From an uncultured Clostridia bacterium (GTDB lineage: Bacteria > Bacillota > Clostridia > Christensenellales > DTU072), in assembly GCA_934296355.1 (NCBI GenBank), contig CAKRAY010000098.1, positions 1 to 5,706 on the forward strand: a DNA stretch of 5,706 nucleotides, in the 5' to 3' direction. Of this stretch, positions 1 to 5,539 are shown piece by piece. Each line of letters opens with the position of its first letter. The first letter of the stretch is position 1. Below the pieces are notes generated by a model. It made no database searches, was not told the origin of the DNA, and saw nothing but the letters and a program-made list of their open reading frames with translations. The translations under genes were made by a program, and so were the position numbers.

Positions 1-3
1 CTC

Positions 4-95
4 GTACCTCGCTCGTTGAGTACAGTTCGTAAGGCGTTCCCCCTTACTGTATCTCCCTAAGGGGAAATTGTGAAAAGTGTCATTTCCACAATTTC
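4..95. repeat. Cluster of inverted repeats, possible palindromic repeat element
   Basis: Several hairpins can form and compete. GTAC at 4-7 pairs with GTAC at 20-23, with a bulge and a short extension. GTAAGG at 29-34 pairs with CCTTAC at 42-47. CCCCTTA at 40-46 pairs with TAAGGGG at 58-64. GAAATTGTG at 64-72 pairs exactly with CACAATTTC at 87-95, and three or four further pairs extend it past one mismatch. The 29-47 and 40-64 hairpins share bases and exclude each other. Such density suggests a dispersed palindromic element or a structured RNA leader transcribed leftwards. Copy number elsewhere in the genome cannot be seen from here. Confidence 0.5.
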
Positions 96-97
96 GT

Positions 98-126
98 ATT
101 ATACCATAGACCCTTTTTTGTTTTTT
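98..126 (-). promoter_or_regulatory. Candidate leftward sigma-A promoter with extended -10
   Basis: Read on the minus strand, positions 106-98 give TGGTATAAT, a perfect match to the extended -10 consensus TGnTATAAT. No good -35 is present: the 17-nt-spaced position (121-126) reads AAAAAA. Extended -10 promoters can work without a -35. The predicted start is near position 91, so the transcript would begin at the edge of the GAAATTGTG/CACAATTTC hairpin and run left out of the window. It could serve a divergent gene or a small RNA. Confidence 0.45.
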
Positions 127-191
127 TAGATAAATGTTTATGTGCGGCTATATGCTTATTGTAGAATACTGCCGGTTCGCGTAGATTGGAT

Positions 192-229
192 GCAACGTCA
201 CACGTTGCCGTCACACGCTTCCGCGGCAA
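192..229. repeat. 13-nt tandem repeat with two interlocked hairpins
   Basis: GTCACACG occurs at 197-204 and again at 210-217. Counting the following bases, two 13-nt units agree at 11 of 13 positions. The same stretch holds a perfect 7-bp inverted repeat, GCAACGT (192-198) with ACGTTGC (202-208). A second possible stem, TTGCCG (205-210) with CGGCAA (224-229), is followed by five T. The two stems share bases 205-208. The element ends 26 nt before the adh -35 box, so it could be an operator for that promoter; it could also be a weak terminator for an upstream transcript. Neither role is shown. Confidence 0.4.
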
Positions 230-255
230 TTTTTAATTAAATTTTAAGGAAAGCA

Positions 256-284
256 TTGCAAAAAGGCGTTATCGGTGTTAAAAT
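256..284 (+). promoter_or_regulatory. adh promoter (sigma-A type)
   Basis: TTGCAA at 256-261 is a -35 box and TAAAAT at 279-284 a -10 box, separated by exactly 17 nt. TGT at 276-278 adds an extended -10 element. Transcription should start near 291, about 31 nt before the adh start codon, leaving room for the Shine-Dalgarno site at 309-313. The TTG that opens the longest reading frame of adh is itself the first three bases of this -35 box, which argues that it is not a start codon. Confidence 0.7.
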
Positions 285-308
285 ATTCGTAACAAAAACG
301 AATTACTC

Positions 309-313
309 GGAGG
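309..313 (+). promoter_or_regulatory. Shine-Dalgarno site for adh
   Basis: GGAGG lies 8 nt before the ATG at 322. No comparable site precedes the in-frame TTG at 256, so this site decides the start. Confidence 0.85.
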
Positions 314-321
314 CAAAAACA

Positions 322-1587
322 ATGAACGCATTTTTTAAGGCTTATTGCAGAGTTTATCAAGCGGCTTTCAGAGTTGCGATGAAGGTTATGAATTTCCGTC
401 AACCGCAAATCATCGACGGCTTGGATAACCTCATGACCGCAATAAAAGACGAGAACGTAAACTCTCTTCTTATCGTAACGGATAATTGGATTAACAATAT
501 CGGCAAACTTACCGATAATCTCAAAGCGAAACTTACCGAAAACGGTATTTCCTACGTCGTATACGACGGCGTTATCCCTAACCCGGACGTTACCAACATC
601 GAAGACGCGTTTAAGTTATATAACGAAAACGGCTGTCAAGCCATTATCGCTTTCGGCGGCGGTTCTCACATGGACTGCGCTAAGGGCGTCGCTTGCAGAG
701 TCGCGCACCCCAACAAGACCATCGCGCAAATGGCGGGTACGCTTAAAGTAAGAAAGAAACTCGTTCCTTTCTTCGCAATCCCCACGACTTCCGGTACGGG
801 TAGCGAAGCGACCGTTGCGGCAATCATTTCCAACCGCGCGGAACACACTAAGTACCCCGTTCAAGACCCTTGCCTTATTCCTAAATACGCGGTTCTCGAC
901 CCGTTCAACACGGCGACCGTTCCCGCACACCTCACGGCTTGGCAAGGTATGGACGCTTTGACCCACGCGGTAGAAGCGTATATCGGTAAGAGCAACACCG
1001 ACTTGACCCGCGACCTTTCGGTAAGAGCCACGAAATTGATTTTCGAAAACCTCGTAGCCGTTTACAACGACGCGGTTAAATATTCCGCCGACGGTCCCCT
1101 TACCATAGACAAGGTTAAAGACGACAAGGCGTATATAAAGAGAAGAAAGAACATGCAATGGGCTTCCTACTATGCGGGCGTAGCCTTTACCAGAGCGTAC
1201 GTCGGTTACGCGCACTCCCTCGCTCACGCGGTAGGCGGTATGTATCCTAAGACGCAACACGGCCTTGCTAACGCGGTTCTTCTCCCCTACGTTCTCGATT
1301 ACTACGGAAGTGCCGCTTATACTCCTCTTGCCGAACTCGCTAACGCGATAGGCATTACCGGACCGAGCGACGAATCCAAAGCGAAACAGTTCATCAAGGC
1401 GATCAGAGACCTTAACGAACGTATGAATATTCCTACGCAACTCCCCGTGGAAGGCTACGACGAAAGCACTATTCCCGAAATGGTAGAACACTCCTTTAAG
1501 GAAGCCAACCCGCTCTACCCCGTTCCTAAGTTTATGGACAAGGAAACGATGACGGAGATTTATAAGAAAGTTCTTATCGCAAAATAA
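322..1587 (+). CDS. Iron-containing alcohol dehydrogenase (group III, Fe-ADH)
   Basis: A cytosolic NAD(P)H-dependent dehydrogenase of the Fe-ADH superfamily, which interconverts aldehydes and alcohols, usually in fermentation. The protein has 421 residues from the ATG at 322; an in-frame TTG 66 nt upstream falls in the -35 box. Visible motifs are the nucleotide-binding GGGSHMDCAK (112-121), PTTSGTGSEAT (154-164) and the metal site: D211 and H215 in GMDALTH, H298 in AHSLAHAVGG and H313 in QHGLANA. By comparison with FucO these would be the four iron ligands. All are present, so the enzyme should be active. The gap between the last two histidines is 15 residues, against 14 in FucO. About 25 extra N-terminal residues (MNAFFKAYCRVY onward), probably helical, make it longer than the usual 380-390. 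It has its own promoter and terminator and appears monocistronic. The substrate cannot be told from sequence. Confidence 0.93.
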   Translation: MNAFFKAYCRVYQAAFRVAMKVMNFRQPQIIDGLDNLMTAIKDENVNSLLIVTDNWINNIGKLTDNLKAKLTENGISYVVYDGVIPNPDVTNIEDAFKLYNENGCQAIIAFGGGSHMDCAKGVACRVAHPNKTIAQMAGTLKVRKKLVPFFAIPTTSGTGSEATVAAIISNRAEHTKYPVQDPCLIPKYAVLDPFNTATVPAHLTAWQGMDALTHAVEAYIGKSNTDLTRDLSVRATKLIFENLVAVYNDAVKYSADGPLTIDKVKDDKAYIKRRKNMQWASYYAGVAFTRAYVGYAHSLAHAVGGMYPKTQHGLANAVLLPYVLDYYGSAAYTPLAELANAIGITGPSDESKAKQFIKAIRDLNERMNIPTQLPVEGYDESTIPEMVEHSFKEANPLYPVPKFMDKETMTEIYKKVLIAK

Positions 1588-1607
1588 CTTAACATTTTAT
1601 AAAAAAC

Positions 1608-1645
1608 GAACCGAGAACGAAATTGTTTCTCGGTTCTTTTTTTTT
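1608..1645 (+). terminator. Rho-independent terminator after adh
   Basis: A 10-bp stem, GAACCGAGAA (1608-1617) with TTCTCGGTTC (1627-1636), closes a 9-nt loop and is followed directly by nine T (1637-1645). Six A at 1601-1606 precede the stem, so it may also act on minus-strand transcripts. It lies 20 nt after the adh stop and separates adh from the tilS operon. Confidence 0.93.
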
Positions 1646-1671
1646 AGAGTCGAAAAAGTACCGCCTCGCTG

Positions 1672-1700
1672 TTGATTTTTTTCCTTTCTCGGTGTAAAAT
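1672..1700 (+). promoter_or_regulatory. Promoter of the tilS-hpt-cca-HD operon
   Basis: TTGATT (1672-1677) and TAAAAT (1695-1700) are separated by 17 nt, with TG directly before the -10 box. Only six bases (1701-1706) lie between the -10 box and the tilS ATG at 1707, so the expected transcription start coincides with the start codon. The in-frame triplet at 1695-1697 is TAA, which rules out a start further upstream. No other strong promoter is evident before the later genes, which are packed too closely for one. Confidence 0.75.
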
Positions 1701-1706
1701 ACATCT

Positions 1707-2969
1707 ATGGAATTATCGGTAAAAAAGCAAAACTTCAAAATCGGCGTCGCCGTCAGCGGCGGCATCGACAGTATGTGTTTGTTGTACTGCTATCGCAAAA
1801 TGAAACAAGACCTCGTGGTCATTAACGTGGAACACGGCATACGCGGAGAGACCTCGCTGAGAGATACCGATTTTGTACGTAATTACTGCGTTTTAGGTAA
1901 TATTCCCTTCCTCACTTTTTCGGTAAACGTACCCGAATCTTTGCTTGACGGCGAAAGCGTGGAAACTTGCGCAAGACGGTTACGATACGAGATTTTCGAC
2001 AAGTTGATTTCCGACGGAACTGTACAAAAAATCGCGCTCGCGCACCACGCCGACGATAACGCGGAAACCGTCCTTATGCGTATTTTTCGCGGTACCGGAA
2101 TTCACGGCTTAGTGGGAATTACCGATAGGGATAATTACTTGCGCCCGTTCGTAAAATATTCCCGAAAAGACATAGAATCTTTCGCTGCGGAATACGCCGT
2201 GCCATATGTGCTGGACGAAACGAACCTCTCTTCCGACTACACCCGTAATTATATACGAAACTCGATTATTCCCTTGATAAAAATAAAATACCCCGCCTTC
2301 TTGACCGCCGTGGCAAGACTGAGCGAAAACGCTTCCGAAATAGACGAATACTTGCTTTCTCAAGCGTTGCCCGTGGAAGCGACCGAAGACGGATATTGCG
2401 TGAAAGGCTTTTTTAGCGCGCCGATTGTCATACAAAAGTATACCGTAATGCAGATTATACACAAATTCGGCTTTATGCAAGACTTCGAAACTCGCCACGT
2501 CGGCAGCGTAATCGCTTTGGCGAAGAAATCAAACAACACCACCATAGACTTGCCGTTTAACCTCTGCGCGACCAAGTACGACGAAGTTTTATATATAGAA
2601 CGCAAGACTTCTTTCACTTTCGAAGAACAACCCTACGACGAACGCGCCGCGCTTACTTTCGCAGGAAAAACATACCGCTTTTTACCGTCCGAAAAGTTAA
2701 TTCCTGGCGTGAGTTTCGACCCCGACAAAATACCCGAAGGCGCGGTAATTCGCCTTAGAAAAGACGGCGATAAGTTTAAGCGAGTTAACGGAAAAACCAA
2801 ACTTTTAAGCGATTTTTTGAACGAGAAAAAATTGACGAATATGCAAAAAAACAAACTTTTAGTGCTTGCCAAAGGCTCGAAAATTTTAGCGATTTTAGGC
2901 TTAGAAACGTCGGATTATATAAAGATTACCGAACAAACAAATAGAATAGTTATCATTACCAAGGAGTGA
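1707..2969 (+). CDS. tilS: tRNA(Ile)-lysidine synthetase TilS
   Basis: Uses ATP and lysine to convert C34 of the CAU-anticodon isoleucine tRNA to lysidine, which switches both decoding and charging from Met to Ile; normally essential in bacteria. The 420 residues match E. coli TilS in size. The N-terminal PP-loop ATPase domain has SGGIDS (17-22), HHADDNAET (113-121; the more usual form is DDQAET), RGTGIHGL (128-135) and DETN with RNYIR (170-173, 180-184). A helical middle region follows. The C-terminal TilS domain is recognisable from RLRKDGDKF (349-357) and KLLSDFLNEKKL (365-376). The start at 1707 is the only one that keeps the PP-loop motif, because an in-frame stop lies 12 nt upstream. 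No Shine-Dalgarno sequence precedes it and the promoter abuts it, so the mRNA is probably leaderless. It is the first gene of the operon; its last codons carry the ribosome site for hpt. Confidence 0.96.
   Translation: MELSVKKQNFKIGVAVSGGIDSMCLLYCYRKMKQDLVVINVEHGIRGETSLRDTDFVRNYCVLGNIPFLTFSVNVPESLLDGESVETCARRLRYEIFDKLISDGTVQKIALAHHADDNAETVLMRIFRGTGIHGLVGITDRDNYLRPFVKYSRKDIESFAAEYAVPYVLDETNLSSDYTRNYIRNSIIPLIKIKYPAFLTAVARLSENASEIDEYLLSQALPVEATEDGYCVKGFFSAPIVIQKYTVMQIIHKFGFMQDFETRHVGSVIALAKKSNNTTIDLPFNLCATKYDEVLYIERKTSFTFEEQPYDERAALTFAGKTYRFLPSEKLIPGVSFDPDKIPEGAVIRLRKDGDKFKRVNGKTKLLSDFLNEKKLTNMQKNKLLVLAKGSKILAILGLETSDYIKITEQTNRIVIITKE
2961..2966 (+). promoter_or_regulatory. Shine-Dalgarno site for hpt, inside the end of tilS
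   Basis: AAGGAG directly precedes the tilS TGA stop (2967-2969) and lies 10 nt before the hpt ATG at 2977. Ribosomes finishing tilS therefore stop on top of the hpt initiation region, which suggests translational coupling. A second ATG at 2989 (Met5) has no comparable site. Confidence 0.8.
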
Positions 2970-2976
2970 TTTTTTT

Positions 2977-3519
2977 ATGAAAAACGATATGCAAAAAATT
3001 CTCATAACCAAGGAACAACTCGAAAAAAGAGTTGCCGAACTTGGAGCGCAAATCAATAAGGATTACGCAGACGAAGACAGCGACCTGATAATGATTTGCA
3101 TACTTAAAGGCAGTGTTTTCTTCTTTGCCGACCTTGCCAAGCACCTCGAAAAATCGTGTTGGCTGGAATTTATGTCGGTTTCCAGTTACCAAGGCACGAG
3201 AAGCAGCGGCGAAGTCCGTATCAACAAGGACGTGTCCGTTCCCATCGAGGGCAGAAACGTAATTATCGTCGAAGACATCATCGACACCGGCTATACTCTT
3301 TCTTATTTGAAGAGAATCATGCTCGAACGCCGCCCCAAGTCGCTGAAAATTTGCACCCTTCTCGACAAACCCGACCGTAGAGAAGTGGAAATTACCGGCG
3401 ATTACGTCGGCTTTACCGTTCCCAACGAATTCGTCGTGGGTTACGGACTCGACTTTAATCAAAAATATCGTAACTTCCCCGAAATAGGAGTTTTGAAGCC
3501 GGAGATTTATGAAAATTAG
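2977..3519 (+). CDS. hpt: Hypoxanthine phosphoribosyltransferase
   Basis: Salvages hypoxanthine (often also guanine) by transfer onto PRPP, giving IMP or GMP plus pyrophosphate in the cytosol. The 180 residues are typical for bacterial Hpt. The pyrophosphate loop LKGS is at 43-46. The PRPP-binding motif VEDIIDTGYTL (98-108) carries the acidic pair E99/D100 and D103, which aligns with the catalytic Asp137 of human HGPRT. LLDKPDRR (128-135) supplies the purine-contacting lysine K131, and VGYGLDF (154-160) followed by YRNFPEIG forms the usual C-terminal signature. It sits 7 nt behind tilS and overlaps the next gene by 11 nt in another frame. tilS-hpt adjacency is common in Bacillota, and in Bacillus subtilis the two proteins have been reported to form a complex that activates ftsH. 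The product call is secure; base preference is not readable from sequence. Confidence 0.96.
   Translation: MKNDMQKILITKEQLEKRVAELGAQINKDYADEDSDLIMICILKGSVFFFADLAKHLEKSCWLEFMSVSSYQGTRSSGEVRINKDVSVPIEGRNVIIVEDIIDTGYTLSYLKRIMLERRPKSLKICTLLDKPDRREVEITGDYVGFTVPNEFVVGYGLDFNQKYRNFPEIGVLKPEIYEN
3501..3504 (+). promoter_or_regulatory. Shine-Dalgarno site for cca, inside hpt
   Basis: GGAG lies only 4 nt before the ATG at 3509, closer than at the neighbouring genes, and sits within the last hpt codons. Together with the 11-nt gene overlap this suggests that cca translation depends partly on ribosomes finishing hpt. Confidence 0.55.
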
Positions 3520-4855
3520 TTTTCATAAAGAACTATACCGCCTAGCGGATATTTTCCCGGGCAAACTCTACGCGGTAGGCGGCGCGGTACGCGATAAGTT
3601 GCTTAACTTTCAGCCGCACGACTGCGACCTCGCGGGCGACGCTTTGCCGAGCGAAGTAATCGCCGCCCTCGAAAACAGCGAGTTTTCCGTTCACGTGGCA
3701 AGCGAAAAATTCTTTACTCTCACTATTAAAGGCGAGAAAGTTTACGAATACACGACTTTTCGTAAGGACAGTTACGTCAGTGGTCATTGCCCATCGGCGG
3801 TGGAACGCGTGACGGACGTAAAAGAGGACGCGCTTAGGCGCGACTTTACCGTAAACGCCATATATTACGACCCGGCGGAAGATAAATTGGTCGACCCGCT
3901 CGGCGGCGCGCGCGACCTTAAAAACTCTCTTATCCGAGCGACCCGCGCGCCCGAAGACGTTTTTTCCGAGGACGGACTAAGGCTTATGCGCCTTGCGAGA
4001 TTCGCCTCTTCGCTCGGTTTTAACATAGACGAAAAAACGCTCGAAGCCGCAAAAAACTACTCGTATAAAATCGAAGAAATCGCGCCCGAACGTATCAGAG
4101 AGGAACTCGACAGAGTTCTTATTGCCGATACTTACTACGGCAAGAAAACCGCGCACTACGACGGACTGCTCATTCTACACGAAATAGGCGTTCTTACTAA
4201 AATTATCCCCGAACTCATCGACGGAATCGGTATGAAACAACGCTCCGACTTCCATAAGTACGACGTGTTCGGTCATATACTTCACACCGTTCTTTACGCC
4301 GATAAAGAGGTAAGGCTCGCCGCGCTTATGCACGATATCGCCAAGCCGTACTGCATGAAAACCACCGGGCGTTACCACGGTCACCCCGACGAGGGCGTGA
4401 AAATGGCGACAGCCATATTGCTTAGGCTTAGGTATCCGAACTCCGTTATTAGGGAGACTACGCGGCTCGTTAAGTATCACATGTACAATCTTCTTAACGA
4501 CGTGGGTGAGAATAAGTTCAGAGAGTTTATAGTAACCAACGAGGATATTATAGATAAACTCGTCAAGTTAAAGTACGCCGATTACTACGGTTCGGGTAGG
4601 GCTATCGGCGGCGACCTGATTGCTGCGGAAAGGTTCTTAACCACAAGGGATACCATGCGTAAAGAACGCGTAGCTTTTAACGTAAAAGAACTGCTTGTTT
4701 CCGGCGACGATTTAACGGAAATACCCGCGCTTCCGCCCGAAAAACGCGGCGAAGCGTTACGCGCGCTTTTACTAATGCAATGCCACGAAAACAGCGAGTT
4801 AAGAACGAGAGAAAAGCAACTCGATTTTTTAAGAAATTACTCAAAAAGGAGATAA
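3509..4855 (+). CDS. cca: CCA tRNA nucleotidyltransferase with C-terminal HD domain
   Basis: Adds or repairs the 3'-terminal CCA of tRNAs from CTP and ATP without a nucleic acid template. It is a 448-residue class II nucleotidyltransferase. The catalytic head has GGAVRD (24-29) and D38/D40 (DCDL) for metal binding. RRDFTVNAI (110-118) follows. EDGLR (154-158) fits the EDxxR motif whose Asp and Arg act as the amino-acid template for C and A in the Geobacillus stearothermophilus enzyme. ERIREE (194-199) begins the neck. An HD phosphohydrolase-type domain follows, with H256, H275-D276, H292 and H324 visible. The G. stearothermophilus type lacks an HD domain, whereas E. coli Cca has one. Its place in a tilS operon fits tRNA maturation. 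Sequence alone does not exclude a CC-only or A-only enzyme, but no partner nucleotidyltransferase is seen in the window. Confidence 0.92.
   Translation: MKISFHKELYRLADIFPGKLYAVGGAVRDKLLNFQPHDCDLAGDALPSEVIAALENSEFSVHVASEKFFTLTIKGEKVYEYTTFRKDSYVSGHCPSAVERVTDVKEDALRRDFTVNAIYYDPAEDKLVDPLGGARDLKNSLIRATRAPEDVFSEDGLRLMRLARFASSLGFNIDEKTLEAAKNYSYKIEEIAPERIREELDRVLIADTYYGKKTAHYDGLLILHEIGVLTKIIPELIDGIGMKQRSDFHKYDVFGHILHTVLYADKEVRLAALMHDIAKPYCMKTTGRYHGHPDEGVKMATAILLRLRYPNSVIRETTRLVKYHMYNLLNDVGENKFREFIVTNEDIIDKLVKLKYADYYGSGRAIGGDLIAAERFLTTRDTMRKERVAFNVKELLVSGDDLTEIPALPPEKRGEALRALLLMQCHENSELRTREKQLDFLRNYSKRR
4846..4851 (+). promoter_or_regulatory. Shine-Dalgarno site for the HD hydrolase gene
   Basis: AAGGAG lies 7 nt before the ATG at 4859, and its last base is two bases before the cca stop (4853-4855). 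Spacing and match are near ideal. Confidence 0.85.
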
Positions 4856-4858
4856 AAT

Positions 4859-5455
4859 ATGGACTGGAATGTAAGCGATTATAAGGCGGAATTCTTAAAA
4901 ATCTACCGCGCGAGCATAAAGAGAGAAGGCTCGGAAAAACTTCTCGACTGGCTACTTAACAAAAGCGATTTCTTTACCGCGCCGGCTTCTACCAAGTATC
5001 ATTCTTGTTTCGAAGGCGGGTTGTGCGAACACTCGGTAAAGGCGTATTACAGATTCGTGCAAAACTTGCAAAACGAGTACGAAGACGAGGCGGAAAGCAA
5101 AATTACCGCCGAAAGCGTGGCGATTATCGCGCTTTTACACGACGTATGCAAAACTAATTACTACAAAGTCGACTATCGCAACGTAAAGAACGAAAACGGC
5201 GAGTGGGAAAAACGTCCGTTCTACACTATCGACGACCAAATTCCCTACGGACACGGCGAAAAGTCTGTTTATATGATAAGCGGTTTTATGCGCCTTACTC
5301 GCGATGAAGCGATGGCGATTAACTGGCACATGGGCGCGTTCGACGCGCGCGTAGCGGGCGGTCAAATGAACTCCCTAAGTCAAGCGTTCACGAAATACCC
5401 CATAGCGTTCCTCTTCCACTTAGCGGACGCAATGACAACCTACCTCGACGAATAA
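4859..5455 (+). CDS. HD-domain hydrolase of unknown substrate
   Basis: A 198-residue soluble protein with no signal peptide or membrane segment. It is essentially one HD phosphohydrolase domain: H58 in FEGGLCEHS, H94-D95 in LLHDVCK, H132 in YGHGEKS, H157 in NWHMGAF and D190 in HLADAM. The full set of metal ligands is present, so it is probably an active metal-dependent phosphohydrolase or phosphodiesterase. The YHSC...GGL.EHS pattern recalls the HD domain of YhaM-type 3'-5' exoribonucleases, but the OB-fold RNA-binding domain of YhaM is absent. From memory, similar short HD proteins occur in Clostridia and their phages. It lies 3 nt behind cca, last in the operon, which suggests but does not prove a role in RNA end processing or nucleotide turnover. 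The substrate is unknown. Confidence 0.85.
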   Translation: MDWNVSDYKAEFLKIYRASIKREGSEKLLDWLLNKSDFFTAPASTKYHSCFEGGLCEHSVKAYYRFVQNLQNEYEDEAESKITAESVAIIALLHDVCKTNYYKVDYRNVKNENGEWEKRPFYTIDDQIPYGHGEKSVYMISGFMRLTRDEAMAINWHMGAFDARVAGGQMNSLSQAFTKYPIAFLFHLADAMTTYLDE

Positions 5456-5486
5456 CGATTTATATCGCGCACCCTCTAAATAGCAA

Positions 5487-5521
5487 CGCCCACCCAATTT
5501 ATCGGGTGGGCGGTATTTTTT
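5487..5521 (+). terminator. Rho-independent terminator of the tilS operon
   Basis: A perfect 9-bp GC-rich stem, CGCCCACCC (5487-5495) with GGGTGGGCG (5504-5512), has an 8-nt loop and is followed after GTA by six T (5516-5521). It ends the four-gene operon 31 nt after the last stop. Read from the other strand it has no T-tract, so it should not efficiently end the convergent minus-strand gene. Confidence 0.9.
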
Positions 5522-5539
5522 AGTAAAAAACGCTCGCGT

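Larger units (their letters stand above)
1..255. other. Non-coding, palindrome-rich region upstream of adh
   Basis: I see no protein-coding gene or recognisable tRNA/rRNA on either strand. The stretch holds a cluster of competing inverted repeats (about 4-95), a perfect extended -10 box on the minus strand (98-106), a T-rich run on the plus strand (114-127, interrupted by one G at 120), and a short tandem repeat with interlocked hairpins (192-229). The adh promoter lies just to its right. Whatever gene precedes this region lies outside the window. Confidence 0.6.

Noticed and set aside
68..91. Possible Rex (redox) operator, TTGTGAA...CCACAA
   Set aside because: Rex sites are about 18 bp with a fixed short spacer between TTGTGAA and TTCACAA. 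Here the half-sites span 24 nt and one is imperfect, and the site is about 200 nt upstream of the adh transcription start.
64..127. Hairpin 64-95 with the downstream T-rich run as a terminator
   Set aside because: The T-run begins 18 nt after the stem, too far for an intrinsic terminator.
139..167. TAGAAT at 162-167 as the adh -10 box
   Set aside because: No acceptable -35 lies at 16-18 nt spacing, and the promoter at 256-284 is far better and closer to the gene.
616..1491. Long (291-codon) open frame on the minus strand opposite adh
   Set aside because: It mirrors a clearly conserved Fe-ADH on the plus strand, shows no recognisable domain, and has a low-complexity composition rich in V, R and G, as expected of a shadow frame.
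2956..3462. 168-codon minus-strand frame opposite hpt
   Set aside because: It is antisense to a strongly conserved hpt, has no family motifs, and is explained by codon bias of the sense gene.
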